The notes under the pieces: generated by a model
Seen by the model: the letters and a program-made list of their open reading frames with translations, nothing else
Database searches by the model: none
Told to the model about the DNA's origin: nothing
Made by a program: the position numbers and the translations under genes
In this document: one piece after another, positions 32,866 to 44,775 of the stretch
Layout of the letters: every line of letters begins with the position of its first letter
Position numbering within the stretch: the first letter of the stretch is position 1
Assembly: GCA_047967505.1 (NCBI GenBank)
Contig: CM106539.1
DNA from: Dipteris shenzhenensis
Taxonomy: Eukaryota; Polypodiophyta; Polypodiopsida; Gleicheniales
Direction: 5' to 3' (one strand)
Length of the DNA: 64,000 bases

Positions 32866-35800
32866 ACCCCTCTAAATCCAATTGAAACCGAAATCAGCCC
32901 CCCAATCTGAAGTGTTCTCATCACTAATTCAAAAGGCATTGGATTTAATTCCAATTAATAAGTGCACATGCTTATAGTAAAACAATTCCAAGGCTACCCT
33001 AACAGATGTGAGATTTTGTGGAGTGGCATGCAAAAAAATAGTAAAGTCATCAGCAATCTCACTGCCCACAATCTCCTCATCCCTTACGGGGAGTTTGAGT
33101 CTACCTTAGATCTCAAAAAGATACTCATTGCTTCAGCCACGTATAAAAAAGAAAAGTGGAAAGAGAGCAACCTTGATGAACTGATCTAGAAATCTGAAAC
33201 CTCTCTCCCCTGTCCCCTTTGATAAGCACCTGGCTATAGAAGAAACCCCCCTGATCCAACCATCTGAAAATCCAAATCGTAGAAGGGTACCCTCCCAAAA
33301 AAGGAAACATCCTGGAGAGAGCATGACTCCACAGAGTGTCGTTGTATAATGAAGGATGAGTTTGAGTCATGCCCCTCAAAAAACACTTGAGGGCCAGTAA
33401 GGGATAACCATGCCACTGATCCCCAAGTCATAAAGAAGGGTACTCTATGAAATAAGCAAAGAATCCTGGCAACACCCTTCCAGATCGTCCTCGCCTGTCT
33501 TCACTCCAAAGGCAATGCAGAACTGACTCAACTGCTGCATGGCATCAAGGACACGTAGGGTCAGCCCCCAACCTAGATCTCATAGGTTCACTGCAATCCC
33601 TCCATGAATAGAAAGCCAAACGAAGAGAGTGATCTTTCTATTTCTGAGGGATTTCCAAAGCCTCCTCCAAAAGTTTTTATGCACCTTTGCAGAAATATGA
33701 AAACTATCCCAATGAGGAGCTCTGGAGGGCCTCCAACCTCTACTGCTAAGCTGAAATCTCCTGGCAATTATGACTGTGTAACGAAAGAAGGGGATGCTCT
33801 TCTCTTGGTGCACTTCATCAATCCATTTCCACTCCCCTGGGTCCCACTGCAAGAACCTGATGGGAGAACCACCATATAACTAGAGTCTCCAAGACCCAAG
33901 TGCTAGGAGAACAGGGTCAAGATCAAGATACCACTGTGAGACCGTGCCCCACTCCATATAACCTGCAATCCTAACAGGCTGGAAGGCAACCTCCAAAAGA
34001 ATATCATCTGAAAATTTGAGAAGTCTGCCTCCCGACTGAACATCAAAGACAAGGGTCTCCTCATGTGCATCCCGCAAGGTAATAACTTGTAAGGAAACAC
34101 CCGTCCCCATGAAAGCTCCCAACCAAGTGGACTCTGTGATAGGCATGTCATCTGTATCTATCCACTCTGCTGGTATGGCTGCCTCTATCTGCTGCATCCT
34201 GACTGCACTCCCTCTGAGGTGGCCAACTAATACGAGTCTCTGATCCTCTGGAAGCTTGCTAAAAGCCCTACAATGGAAGCACGTCCCCTCTCCCATCTAA
34301 ACCACTGCATATAATGTGACACTCCTAGTGATCTGCCATGCTCATCCAATATAGATTCATTCCACATGACTGGCTGCGTACCTATTTCTTCGCGAGAGGA
34401 GGGTGTAACTCACCGAAGAGTGTCTCTAAAGCTGCCCCAAGCTTTCAGAATGGAAGCCATGAGAAAGAAAGAAAGAACGAAAGTTTATTGAAGTCTTCAG
34501 AAGACCGATGGGTCTATGAGACTGTGAAAAGCCTGGTACAAATAAGCTGTGGGGGTGGAGCTATAAACGAGCACCCACGCCAATGTAGAATGCAAAATGC
34601 AAAAATGCAAAATGATAGTACAAGGCACAACATAGTCATGCCAGGGGTCAACTACACATCAACATCATCATCATCGCCGTCAGGAAATCAAGGTGGATGA
34701 GGCAATGGAGGCATGAAATCGGTGATAGAGTGATGTCGGCTGCTCACCGGTGTGGCCGTGTGACGTCTCCTAGTCATAGCTCTATGTCTAACAAGGGCCA
34801 CAGTAACCCCTTCGGTCGGGCTGAGCAGATGGGACACCCCAATGCAAAACATCCTCTATGAGGCCCTCTCTACATATAAGGCATCTAGAATCCTCGCTGG
34901 AAAATTCAGTGAGGTACATGTGACCCCAATAGCTGCCTTGCAATACACGAATATGTAGGGATCAGGTTGTGCGCACAATTTTGCAGCGGAGGAAGGAGCA
35001 TGTCTCCCAACTATCCTCCTCTTTACTACAAGCACAAGTCTCGGTCTGTGATAGCCACACGCTCATGGTCACCGCACAAGCCACCGGGCAAACCCCACTC
35101 GACACAACAGAGGAGTATAGGGATAGTCCACACCCTTAAGTTAGTAAGTACATTTTTTTTAAATTTTACCCTTAAAAACAGATCAAGGTGGGTATTCAGC
35201 GTCTCAAATGAGGCTCAAAAACCATTATAACCATCGAGAAGTGATTCGAGGTGGAAACCCTTGGTGCAATGCATACCGATCCACCTTTGTCAACATTAAA
35301 GCGCTAATGAGCTACCCTTGAGCATTGTGCTCACAGCTCCAAGAGAGTTAAAGGCCACCTGAAAGAAACCTCGTTCCAAAAGTCAAATATCAGAGAGGCA
35401 CGGAGTCAGGTCCAAAGATAAGGCCAAAAGCATCCAGTACCTAGCTTGTGGTTTGCATGCGAAGAGGGTGGTGAAGCTCTCAAACTACACATCCTTTTAC
35501 AACTGCAGTGACCCGTCTTTTAAAAATGTACACGTTTTTCGTGGCTGGTGGAGGTCGTCAAGGTTTAATTGAATGGATCTCCATTCGTCATAGAGGGTGC
35601 AAGGCCAATTCAACCAGTTGAAGAATCCATCCGTCGCTTGGAGAGGTTGAAGGGAGAGTCTAGAGCAAGAGAACCTAAAAGAAGGCTAAGGGAGAGATCC
35701 CGGGAGGAGAAAGGCTAGAGAAAAAGGTGTTAAAGGAGAGCTAAGGGCTAGCTGCGAGGTGAAAGGAAGGGGGTGGGACAGCTGTAGGAGAGGCCAGCAT

Positions 35801-36115
35801 CTGCAAGGAGAGAAGAGGCTCTGCAGTGTAGGAAACGTAGCAGCTGGGACCTGGAAGTGGCTGAATGGCTAGAGGAGGCAGAGGACAACTGCAAGTGGAG
35901 CAAGGCAGCTGCAGGCGGAGCTAGAAAGCTGCTACAGGTGGTAGAATTGCAGCTGTGGGTGAAGGGAAGGACATATGAAGCAGAGCAGAAGGGGAGGACG
36001 ATACGAAGCAGCTAGGAGGGCAGGGAAGGTAGGGAGGAAGGCAGGGGAGACAGCAGGGAGGAGCCGAGCATGATGGAGAGTTGCTACTTAGGAGCTCATA
36101 GGCTACTCAGCTTCC
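32866..36115 (-). mobile_element. LINE-A relics (at least two copies, rearranged)
   Basis: 32866-33290 is an RT core (WIRGVSS-like, ADD region). 33290-34472 holds the ORF2 C-terminus (zf-RVT-like WRRLWKSLRNRKITLFVWL at about 33620, and HCRAFSKLPEDQRL upstream). 34830-36115 holds endonuclease scraps and ORF1 with its 5' purine/pyrimidine-biased leader. The RT piece lies 3' of a C-terminal piece, so two copies are involved. All reading frames are broken. Confidence 0.7.
34473..34760 (-). mobile_element. LINE-B 3' end fragment
   Basis: (GAAA)n-type tail at 34473-34490 followed by TTTATTGAAGTCTTCAGAAG and about 250 bp of 3' UTR including a CATCATCATCATC run near 34665. Closely related to 49123-49430. 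Confidence 0.7.
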
Positions 36116-36530
36116 TGGCATATTTGGAAGACATAATGCTCTCATGCTCTTGACCATTATCAGATGCCTTTGGGATGTTCTGGTTGGAGCAATTTGATCC
36201 ACACAATTTGTGGTATTTGAAATTGTTGTGAGATTCACACAATTCATGGTATTTGGGATCATTGTGTCAGGGCAGCTCTTGGGGAACCCTCGTAGTAGCC
36301 GACAGATTAAAACGTAAAAAATCCACCAAGTTTGTGGTAGCTATGCACACCTTATTAAACCATTACATTTTGATTACCCATAAAGCTAGCTTTAACAACA
36401 ATACTAGTTGCCTCCCTGTGAAGATACTATAGTGACCCAAATCTTCACACCATGATTCTCAAACCATAAAGGTCCATACATGCAAGTGAGAAAGAAGAGG
36501 GACACACTGGATTCAATTGAGACTACATAC

Positions 36531-36631
36531 CCATCAGCAATTGCCTTAAGCATAGGAAGGACAAGATTGTTTGCAATCACAGCATGTACTATTGCTTCAT
36601 CATCTCGGCAGCTTTCGAGCAATTTTGAAAT
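36531..36631 (-). CDS. PSMD5: PSMD5-like gene, exon 3 of 5 seen
   Basis: A 101-bp exon with acceptor ...AATCATACAG and donor GTATGTAG. It enters in phase 0, reads 33 codons and leaves two bases (GG) for the next exon. It encodes ISKLLESCRDDEAIVH, a short linker, and NNLVLPMLKAIADG, the typical end of one ARM repeat and start of the next. It is the best conserved exon. The following intron (20.3 kb) contains three nested levels of retrotransposon. Confidence 0.78.
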
Positions 36632-37082
36632 CTGTATGATTGATAACACCAATCAAAAGGAGGAAAGTTAAAGCAAATGTATCCCATATGCTAGAATAAG
36701 CATTTAAAAAGCATACCAAGGGAGTAACCAGATTTTATACACAAGTTTCCAATGATGATACAAAGAAATCCATTCAATCTTTGCTATCAAAAGACAATTA
36801 CTTGTTCATGGATAGTGGATGCTGCCACAGCATCTCACCTTGTCACATAGATGCTCAAAAGTGGGTGCATGTCATGTGCATAATAATATGTTCGCTTTAG
36901 CTTGTAAACAATAGTATTTCACTAAATCTCTAGAGGTAAAGGTGCCAAAGCATAAACTAACTCTGATGAATGCTAGCCTAGCAAGCATAGCTGAATGAAA
37001 AAATAGTGGACCACATATACATTACATTTATAGCTCTATAACATAATTGGCTTAATAAAGGTAACGTTTAAGCACACACACA

Positions 37083-38405
37083 GAGAAAGAAAGAAAGATT
37101 TATTAACATCTTCAGAAGGCCTTACAAGCCTATGAGACAAGGTACACACCAAAAAAGAGTAGCTACTACATCGCTGAAACTCAAAGAGTCGAGGAGTGCA
37201 CATGGCATCTCAGCTCGAGTATTGATAACACACATATAGTTTCTAGTTCTATAGTGAAGTCGCCTTCATTTCATCAGTTTAAGACTGAGGGTTATTGGGT
37301 TTGGACTCGAAATCTCGAATCAGTGCTTGCCCATCCTGATAAACAGCCCATTTGCCTTCTTTACGTGCTTCCTTCACTTTAGTAAATTCAGTATGTCTTT
37401 GTTTAAGATGAGTAGGAGGGAGCTCTTCAGATACACAGATTCTTGTACCCTCCAGTTTACGTTTCTGTCTAAGAATATTAACTTTTGCTGCCCTCTCATT
37501 GAAGTAAACCTGCGCTTCTATTCCCCTTGAGTAATACCACTTATGGCATTTTCATCCTGTGGTATTTCTTTCTTAAGGCATATGATCTTTTCCTCTGTGA
37601 ATCCCTCCTCATCTCCAAGGCATCCATCCTGCGGCCCCCGGTGCGCAATATCATCGTGATCTGTACTCTCGTCTCCTGCTCTTTGATATCGGTCAGCTTT
37701 ATTAACTTTTTGCTAACTTTTTGAGCCATCTCCTGCTTGATAGAGCTTACGGCAGCAGTGATCATTTTCTTTACTGTGGATACCAACCAAGGTGTCAATG
37801 GAGATGAAGTACATTTGAGCAACACTTCTTGGATAATTTCATGCTTTCCTTTCCCTTTTCTAGAGCTGCAATTCTAATCTTGAGCTCACGAATTTCCTAC
37901 TGCAAATAACATTTTTGTTGGTGTATCATGCTCACCATTTTCTTGTGCTGTACAAACGCTTTCCATGCAAAGAGGGCATCTTTGAGGAAATGTATAGAGG
38001 AGGTGATAAGGCTGCACTATCAAAATATGTAGGCTTGCTTGGGGTCATGACAAACGTCTTCACCTTAGGGAACTCCATAGTACTGGCCTGTACAAAACTG
38101 AAGAACCCCAAGCTAGGCCGGGGATTCAGCCCAGCTTGGGGTGATTCGATCTGCTGCTGAGAACTGAGCCTAGAACTAGAATTGTTGTGCCTTAACCACA
38201 AACGCCTAGAGTAGAGCTACTGCATGACCTGGGCATGGAGCTGCATCACAGCCTTGACTCCTGATGTGTGTGGCGCTGCTGCCAAGACCTCAAGATCTGC
38301 CGTGCGTGTGCTCTTGTGTGCTCTTGTGCGCCAAGGGCCGGAGCAGCTGTTGCTAATACTGCAGCAGCTGGAACTAGGCAAGAGGCGGGGAGGCGGAGCT
38401 GGGAA
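37083..38405 (-). mobile_element. ORF1-only LINE-B derivative (HAL1-like) copy 2
   Basis: Tail GAAAGAAAGAAAG and TTTATTAACATCTTCAG at 37083-37112, 3' UTR to 37265, ORF1 remnants 37265-38200, GC-rich leader 38224-38400. No endonuclease or RT. The ORF1 end on the minus strand includes EELPPTHLKQRHTEFT and KEGKWAVYQDGQALI, parallel to copy 1 at 8229. The upstream frame (LVSTVKKMITAAVSSIKQEM) is coiled-coil-like. Frameshifts near 37530 and 37830 break it. It lies 450 bp upstream, in gene sense, of the exon at 36531. Confidence 0.65.
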
Positions 38406-39236
38406 GGCGCAGAAAAAGAAAAGAAAGATGTATTAATGTCTGCGGGAGGCCTCGCAAGCCTGTGGAACAAAGTACAGCAAATGGAAAGAAACTCATACAA
38501 GCCACAAAGGGCTGTAGCAAAGGGCATGCTAGGGGCCTTGCTGAGTACTATGCTAAACTAATCTATATAGAGCTCAAAATCTCAAAGCAAAAACTGGAGT
38601 TGAAAAGCTGAGGAAGCTGGGACTCAGTAGCCAAAGCTCGGCACCGTGGTGGATCTCCGGTGGGCTGCAAAGATGCCCCGGATCTGAGTCTTCCGAGCTG
38701 TCTCCCGTTGTGGTCGAGGGCGTGGTCTCCTTGACCTCTATATCCAAAGAGCTACATCAAGACTGACGCTTCATCTTGGGCAGTCTCCTCTACGGTGGGC
38801 GGAGATCGGTCAGACCTAGATCGTGCGTCCTCTGGTCACTCCCCATGTCGGGTGTGGACTCTGCGTCTTTTGCTCAGTAGTACTATGTTGTCTCTCTCCG
38901 CCAATTGATGCTGCCTGCATGTCTGCTAATTCCTCCTCCTCCACCGCTATGCGGCTTAAAAGCCAACTCGAATGCATAGAAGCCTATGACATGTCGTTGT
39001 GATTGGTCTGCCTCAGCATCCCATGGTGCTGTAAGTGCCTACTACTGTATGATATGTCGTAGTAGTATCTCTTTGTGTCGTCGCATCTCAATCAGATAGA
39101 GCCCAATGCAGACTTGATCATGGAAGTGGATCAGTCAAGAAAGTGGACCAAAGCCTTCCCCAGAGCTCATAATAGGCTGGGCAGACACATAAGAAGTGCT
39201 CCTCAGTCTCAATTGTCTCCAGTGTGCATAGCCTGA
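38406..39236 (-). mobile_element. 5'-truncated LINE-B, 3' end
   Basis: Tail and TGTATTAATGTCTGCGGGAG at 38410-38440, 3' UTR, then the ORF2 C-terminal zinc motif (ETEEHFLCVCPAYYEL on the minus strand, about 39150-39210). Its truncated 5' end meets the tail of the next unit at 39237. Confidence 0.75.
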
Positions 39237-39850
39237 GAGAGAAAATGAAAGAAAGAAAGATGTATTAACATTTTCGGGAGGCCTCACGAGCCTATGAGAC
39301 AAAGTACAATCACAGAGGTAATCCACACATGCCGTTGTGGGATGAAGGAGAAGCAAAGGGCTCACTAAGGCCCTTTGCTAGGTATTATGCAAAACCAAAC
39401 TAAACTCAAAATACTAGAGTCAAAACTAGTACTCAATCTCAGAGTCAAAATACATATCCCGGTGCCAACATGACTCTCCTGTGAGCTGCAAAAATGTTTT
39501 GTATCTGTGTCTATCGGATCGTCTCTCTTGGCGACGGGGGGCATGATCTCTGTATCCGGCGGGCCATGTCAATAGTGACACCTCTAATTAGGCGATCCTC
39601 TCGGAATATAACTATGATGGGAAGAACCTCCAACGTGCGTGCTCTTGTGCATCTCTATATCATGTGTAGCTCTTGCATCTCTCCTCATCATCGTCTCATC
39701 CCACTGACCCACTCAACCCTCATATAATCTATGTCCTCCTCAACTAACTCAAATATGTAAACATATGTGACATGTTGCTGGGCTTGATCTAGCTCGGTCT
39801 CATGTGTCACCATATCATCTTGCCCTCTGATACGGTGCAACAAGGTCTAT
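39237..39850 (-). mobile_element. 5'-truncated LINE-B, 3' end
   Basis: Tail GAAAGAAAGAAAG and TGTATTAACATTTTCGGGAG at 39240-39285, then about 550 bp of 3' UTR and decayed ORF2 end (CCTV-like zinc remnant near 39835). Its 5' side meets the tail of LINE-B1 at 39851. Confidence 0.7.
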
Positions 39851-40517
39851 GAGAAAGAAAGAAAGAAAGAAAGTGTATTATTGTCCACTAAAGGCCAGAA
39901 TGGGCCCATGGGACATCAAGAACTCTGCATACAAGATAGCACAAAATCAACGTGCCACAAAGAAGAGGCATCGTCGAATATCATCTAAGTGCTACACAAT
40001 ACAATACAAGTGAAAGTACATAATGTCAAATCTGAGCCTAAAAACAAAGTAAACTAGATGCAAGGAAACCGCCCCTGGGTGCAAAATGGGGGGATGAGTA
40101 CAATATGCCAATGCAAGGATACAAGTCCAGGTGTCACGGAGTCTGAGAACCAAAATAATACTGAAAATCCTGTCCATCGACTCTGCCTCCTGCTATGAGA
40201 GTACAAATCTGAGCAAAGGTGAGGTGAGCGGCTGGTGGGGCGAGATCTCCGTGAGTAAGTCTCCTCCGAAAAGCTGCCATCATCCTGGATCGTCTGGAGT
40301 TGAAGTGACGAGTACGTGCCCTATGTAACAAGATCCTGCGGCGTCTACAAACCATCTCATATGTACATCCACAGGGTGGAGGCATGTGTCCTATGTGAGC
40401 TCTGACCTCCTCGTGCTCCTCCTGGTCTCTGTCATCTGGTATAGCGTGTGCTTGAGCTCTATCAGGCTGGGCTCTATCACGCTCCGGTCTGTGCTGATGG
40501 TCTCTGAGGTAGTCTCG

Positions 40518-40772
40518 TCAAAGCATAGTGGCCTCCCTGACATAAAGAGCTAGGCAATGCTGATCCTCGTAGTCCATCACTCGTGAGAGAGGTCCAAAGC
40601 CATCCGTGAAGAGACAGTGGAATCTACCTCTGAGCTCATAATATAGCGGGCATCTGCAAATGAAGTGCTCCTCTAACTCCACCTCTCCCATGGTGCAACA
40701 AGGGCAGATCCTGGTCTCTCGGCCTGGTCGCCGTCCATCCTCCATGCGTCGCATCCTACCAGCCTCTATCAA
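40518..40772 (-). pseudogene. LINE-B1 ORF2 C-terminal zinc motif, out of frame
   Basis: CPCCTMGEVELEEHFICRC (C-x2-C...H-x4-C) is the zf-RVT/L1-type CCHC motif, followed by PLYYELRGRFHCLFTDGFG. Comparable motifs in the fragments at 31963, 38406 and 54140 show it belongs directly after the RT. In this copy it is cut off from ORF2 by the TAG at 40784 and a frameshift. Confidence 0.8.
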
Positions 40773-40783
40773 GAGACTCTAAG

Positions 40784-43700
40784 CTAGCCAAGGGCAATCC
40801 TCAGTGAGTGGGACATGTGGATACCTGTATAGCCTGGTGGAATGACAAATCCATCCTCTGAGATCCGAAGGAAGTGGTCACGATATGTGGCCATCTTCGT
40901 CGGAAGCTGCGTGGGATAAATCCAAGTGCGATACATATGAAGCTGCAGCAAGTCTGCTCTCGTGACCTGGCTAAGCTCGTGGCGAGTCAACTCGAGATGA
41001 GGGGCATCTATGCTGTATCGGAAGGGAGGCAGTCTATCCATGTCTAGTCCAAGAGATGTGAGCCACCTAGTGAGTCTGAAGTACCAGCAGTATCGGGCCC
41101 CAGATCGTGCTAACTCCATAGAAGATGCAAGTGCTAACCATGGCAACCGAGCTCTGCCTGCTGCTGAGTCTCCAAATTCCCTAACCCTATGCAAATACAT
41201 GACCGACTGAAACGCTGCATCCAATGCAAGGGGAGTAGCTCCAAACTCTGCTAGCATGATCTCGTGCGGAACTGTAGCCTTGGCCCTAATGAGCCGAGAG
41301 AACATGATGATCTGTAACCTCTCTACTCGTCTCCAATCTGCAGCGCCGAGGTCTCCTGCCCAGAAAGGAGCTGCATACATTGCAGCTGGTCTCACCAATG
41401 TATCAAAAAGCAAGGATTTCGTATCGGGATGCTGAAAGTGGGACTGAAAACACTGACGCTCAAGATGAGCCAACGAAGCATACCCTTTACTAATCCTATC
41501 TCGTGCTGCATATCTCATGGTGAAAACCGGTCCCCTGAAAACTGCCCCCAAATAAGTATACTCTCTAACAAGCTCAATGCGATGTCCGTCATAAGTGAAG
41601 CAAAACTCATCCGTGCTGTAAATACGATCAGAGGTGTTGAAAACCATAACCTTGGTCTTGCCAAGGTTTACGGTCAACCCCCTGTCCTGGCAAAACCTGT
41701 GGAGTGCCTCAATATGTGCCTGGAGGCCCTGAGCAGTAGAGGAAGTGAGAACCACATCGTCCGCATACAGGAGGATAGGAATGGAGGATCCTGAGAGAGT
41801 AGAGCCCACACCGCCTGTCATCTGTATAAACATCTCTAGCTCATCAATATATAATCCAAAGAGAGTAGGAGAGAGCGGGCAACCCTGCTTCACCCCAATC
41901 GTGCTGCATACCTCCTCTGAGAGCCCCTCACGTGTCCGAACCCGACCAGTGACCCTCTCATACAAAGCCATGATAGCCCACTGTATCTCTCCACTGAAGC
42001 CCATCTGGCGAATCCTCTGAAACAATCTGAATCGCGCAACTGTGTCAAATGCCTTCCTGAAGTCCACGAAGCAACAATAAAGCCATTGCCTTCGTGACTT
42101 CGCCTCCTCTACCAGTGCCCTGAGTGTGAGGATGTGGTCAAGTGTCGAATGATCCCTGCGAAATCCAACCTGCCCTCTGGCTCTGAGTCCTCTCATCTCG
42201 GCATGGTCATTTATACAGCTTTCCAAAACTGATGCATAGATCTTGGCCATAACGTGGCCAATCATGATGGTCCTGTGATTCGACGGCTCCATATGGTCCC
42301 CCGACTTGTGGATAGGTACTATGGTATTGCCTAACCAGGACTGTGGTAGGCCTGTACAAACAGACTCATTGAAGAGACGGGAAAGAACAAAATCTAAGGC
42401 ATCAATCCCATGGATTACATACTCCGCTTGCAATCCATCATGATCCTTAGCTCTCCCGTTCTTCAATCGGTGGACTGCTGCACGAACACTCTCTGGTGTG
42501 AAGAGACTAGATGAAGCTGGCCTAGGGGAATGGGATAAATCGATGGCTGGCTGATCTGGAACATCGTATAGAGCTGAAGTGTATGCAGAGCAGACACGTG
42601 GATCTGTGAGGGGGCTCTGAGACTTCGAGCGGAGGAATTTTCTCCAGAATTCCTTGGAGTCACAGCTGAAAAGCAAGCTTCTCAGCTCCTCCTCATTCCG
42701 GGCTAGAAATTGGCGTTTCTTGCGCCTAATCAACCACTTGTAGTCTCTCTTGGTTTCGGCAAGGAGGAGAGACTTCTCCTTGGTCTCAAGGTGAAGTTTC
42801 CTGCGGAGTTCCTTACACTCCTCGTCATACCAACCGTTGCAAGGAACAAGACCAACCGGTGGGGGACTAGACGAATGACATGTGGCAGGGAACGACATGT
42901 GAGCGGCAGAAACGAGTGAAGTATGTACAAGTTCCCACCGGTCCTGCGTGGATGGTAGAGCATCTAATAGATGAGGACGGAGTAGGCGGCTGAGGTTCTG
43001 GCTATATACATCATCGAACTGGTGGTCGAAATGAACCTCGTAATAGGGTTGGCGGTCATGATAACGAGGGGGGGATGGGTCATGGGAGACATTAGTCAAA
43101 GTAAAGTGGATGAGTGCATGGTCGGCAGAGGGCATGAAGGGGCTAACAGTAAGGCTATGGATGGAAGCGACTAGAGTCGGGGGACCTATGATGTAGTCGA
43201 TCACGCTAGTACCACGCCCAGAAGGAGAAGAGAATGTAGGCATGGAAGACTGTGGCCACCTGGACAAGCCGTTATAAATGACCATACTGTGCGAGGTGAG
43301 GAGCTCCAGTAACTGACGTCCCTGATTTGTGGGCTGTACTGTGCAGTCTGATGAAGTCCGACAGAGGCTATCATCGTGAAATGCTGGGAGTATGACCGGA
43401 TCCTCCATGAAGTCATAAGTGAGGGCCTGTCTGTCTGAGGTCCTCGCGTTGAAGTCTCCTAAAAGGATGACTTCTCCGCGATGTGAAAAATCTGCATTGT
43501 CCGCTGAGAGATCCTCAAATATGGACTGGCCTGGTCCAGTGGAAGAATAGATCGACTGCGCCGGGGGGAAGTAGCAAACTGCAATAAAAAGATCTCGCTG
43601 AGGGGCTCTGCGGCAGATGCGTACCCACAAGAATCGGGCATGTGAATCTGCTCTCTCCACTGTGATGATCCGATCGAGATGCTCTCTATACAAAATGGCC

Positions 43701-43945
43701 ACTCCTCCAGATCCTCTCACTCCAAATGTTCGAGTGTGCTGCCTGAAGGCAGATCTCCATGTATACCCTGTCACTCGTGGCAAAGGTCTCTCTGGACTCT
43801 CGTGTGTCTCCGTGAAAAAGATGATATCTCTCCCAAAGAATGCCCCCCGTAGATTGCCTGGCTGTGCTGTAAAAGAACCATTGCAGTTCCATACAGCGAT
43901 GCGTAGACTATCTGACGGGTGGTGTGTCCCATGGGCCCTGTCCCG
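40784..43945 (-). CDS. LINE-B1 ORF2: APE endonuclease and reverse transcriptase
   Basis: Open for 1053 codons from just after the ORF1 stop (UGA at 43946-43948). Endonuclease: RIAVWNCNGSF (Asn), FFTETHE (Glu), ILLGDFNART, SADHALIHF. RT: IVPIHKSGDH, FVDFRKAFDTV (motif A), GVKQGCPLSPTLF, LLYADDVVLTSS (catalytic, about 41760) and LTVNLGKTKVMVF. The first in-frame ATG lies after the endonuclease catalytic Asn and Glu. Translation must therefore come from read-through of the UGA, reinitiation at a non-AUG codon or a frameshift. It is truncated before its zinc tail. Target-primed reverse transcription is the expected role. Confidence 0.9.
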   Translation of the reverse strand, partial: RDRAHGTHHPSDSLRIAVWNCNGSFTAQPGNLRGAFFGRDIIFFTETHESPERPLPRVTGYTWRSAFRQHTRTFGVRGSGGVAILYREHLDRIITVERADSHARFLWVRICRRAPQRDLFIAVCYFPPAQSIYSSTGPGQSIFEDLSADNADFSHRGEVILLGDFNARTSDRQALTYDFMEDPVILPAFHDDSLCRTSSDCTVQPTNQGRQLLELLTSHSMVIYNGLSRWPQSSMPTFSSPSGRGTSVIDYIIGPPTLVASIHSLTVSPFMPSADHALIHFTLTNVSHDPSPPRYHDRQPYYEVHFDHQFDDVYSQNLSRLLRPHLLDALPSTQDRWELVHTSLVSAAHMSFPATCHSSSPPPVGLVPCNGWYDEECKELRRKLHLETKEKSLLLAETKRDYKWLIRRKKRQFLARNEEELRSLLFSCDSKEFWRKFLRSKSQSPLTDPRVCSAYTSALYDVPDQPAIDLSHSPRPASSSLFTPESVRAAVHRLKNGRAKDHDGLQAEYVIHGIDALDFVLSRLFNESVCTGLPQSWLGNTIVPIHKSGDHMEPSNHRTIMIGHVMAKIYASVLESCINDHAEMRGLRARGQVGFRRDHSTLDHILTLRALVEEAKSRRQWLYCCFVDFRKAFDTVARFRLFQRIRQMGFSGEIQWAIMALYERVTGRVRTREGLSEEVCSTIGVKQGCPLSPTLFGLYIDELEMFIQMTGGVGSTLSGSSIPILLYADDVVLTSSTAQGLQAHIEALHRFCQDRGLTVNLGKTKVMVFNTSDRIYSTDEFCFTYDGHRIELVREYTYLGAVFRGPVFTMRYAARDRISKGYASLAHLERQCFQSHFQHPDTKSLLFDTLVRPAAMYAAPFWAGDLGAADWRRVERLQIIMFSRLIRAKATVPHEIMLAEFGATPLALDAAFQSVMYLHRVREFGDSAAGRARLPWLALASSMELARSGARYCWYFRLTRWLTSLGLDMDRLPPFRYSIDAPHLELTRHELSQVTRADLLQLHMYRTWIYPTQLPTKMATYRDHFLRISEDGFVIPPGYTGIHMSHSLRIALG

Positions 43946-44049
43946 TCAAGCGGTCGTAGCAGGAGGTGGAGGTGGGGCTATATCTGCTGGTCTGTCATCT
44001 CTAAGCACTGTGGGAGCACGCCTCAAGGTGCCTGTGATGAGTCTGCCAT
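43946..44049 (-). CDS. LINE-B1 ORF1, 3' part (split by LTR element)
   Basis: Encodes the last ORF1 residues (GRLITGTLRRAPTVLRDDRP ... PPPPPATTA) ending in TGA CGG. The remainder of ORF1 lies at 47056-47793 beyond the inserted LTR element and resumes in frame at the CCCTG duplication. The same ending is preserved in the inverted copy at 48730-48835. Confidence 0.85.
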
Positions 44050-44054
44050 CCCTG

Positions 44055-44401
44055 TGTTGAGATATGGTGCCATGAGCACATAGATTAAAGGGCTAAGGTA
44101 TGGTATAGGAAAGAATTAAAGTAGCCACCCTAGGATGTGGACTACATGATGTGGAGATGTGGATTGAGGATATCCACAAGGAGAGATGTGGATGAGAGGA
44201 TCACACATGTGTTGACTATTCAAAGGGCACTCCTATATAAGAGGCCTATCATGTATTGTTGAGAACACACTCACATTGCAAGAGATATAGATTTGCTATC
44301 TCCCTCTCATGTCTTATTTAGTGTGCTTTGAGCCTCCTTAGTTCTTCCACTGATCTTGTGTGCACTAGGCTTAGTGGCGATCATATATTGGATCTTTCTC
44401 A
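44055..44401 (+). repeat. 5' LTR of gene-capture element
   Basis: Starts TGTTGAGATATGGTGCC, ends TTGGATCTTTCTCA, with a TATA-like CTATATAAG at about 44232 that could set the transcript start. Confidence 0.95.
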
Positions 44402-44413
44402 TGGTATCAGAGC
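44402..44413 (+). promoter_or_regulatory. Primer-binding site of gene-capture element
   Basis: TGGTATCAGAGC, the exact complement of the initiator tRNA-Met 3' end, abuts the 5' LTR. Confidence 0.93.
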
Positions 44414-44775
44414 ATAGGTTGCCCACAAGCCTAGGTAGTTTAGATTGAGTGGAACACTCTTATCTTGATGTTAGGGAGAGAGCCCATGAGTTCATTGAAT
44501 CATTGGAAGCACTTTGTTTCTGGTGAATGCGCACTTGGTTGAGTAGATAGTGTCGAAAGTCACATTGTGGAGAGTGAAAGTCTCTCACACTCTAGAGCGT
44601 TGTGAGCTCATAAAGGAAAAGTGCCTCATGAGGCGCTAAGATTCGGCAATATCAAAGTCTCTCCCAGTTCAGAGTATGGATCAAGGAAGGTATGCCTATG
44701 CTTGTAAAGCACGCTACGAGTTTTTGAGGATTTCCTATTAAGAAGAAACGGACAGAGAGCTGTGGCCTTGAGGAT

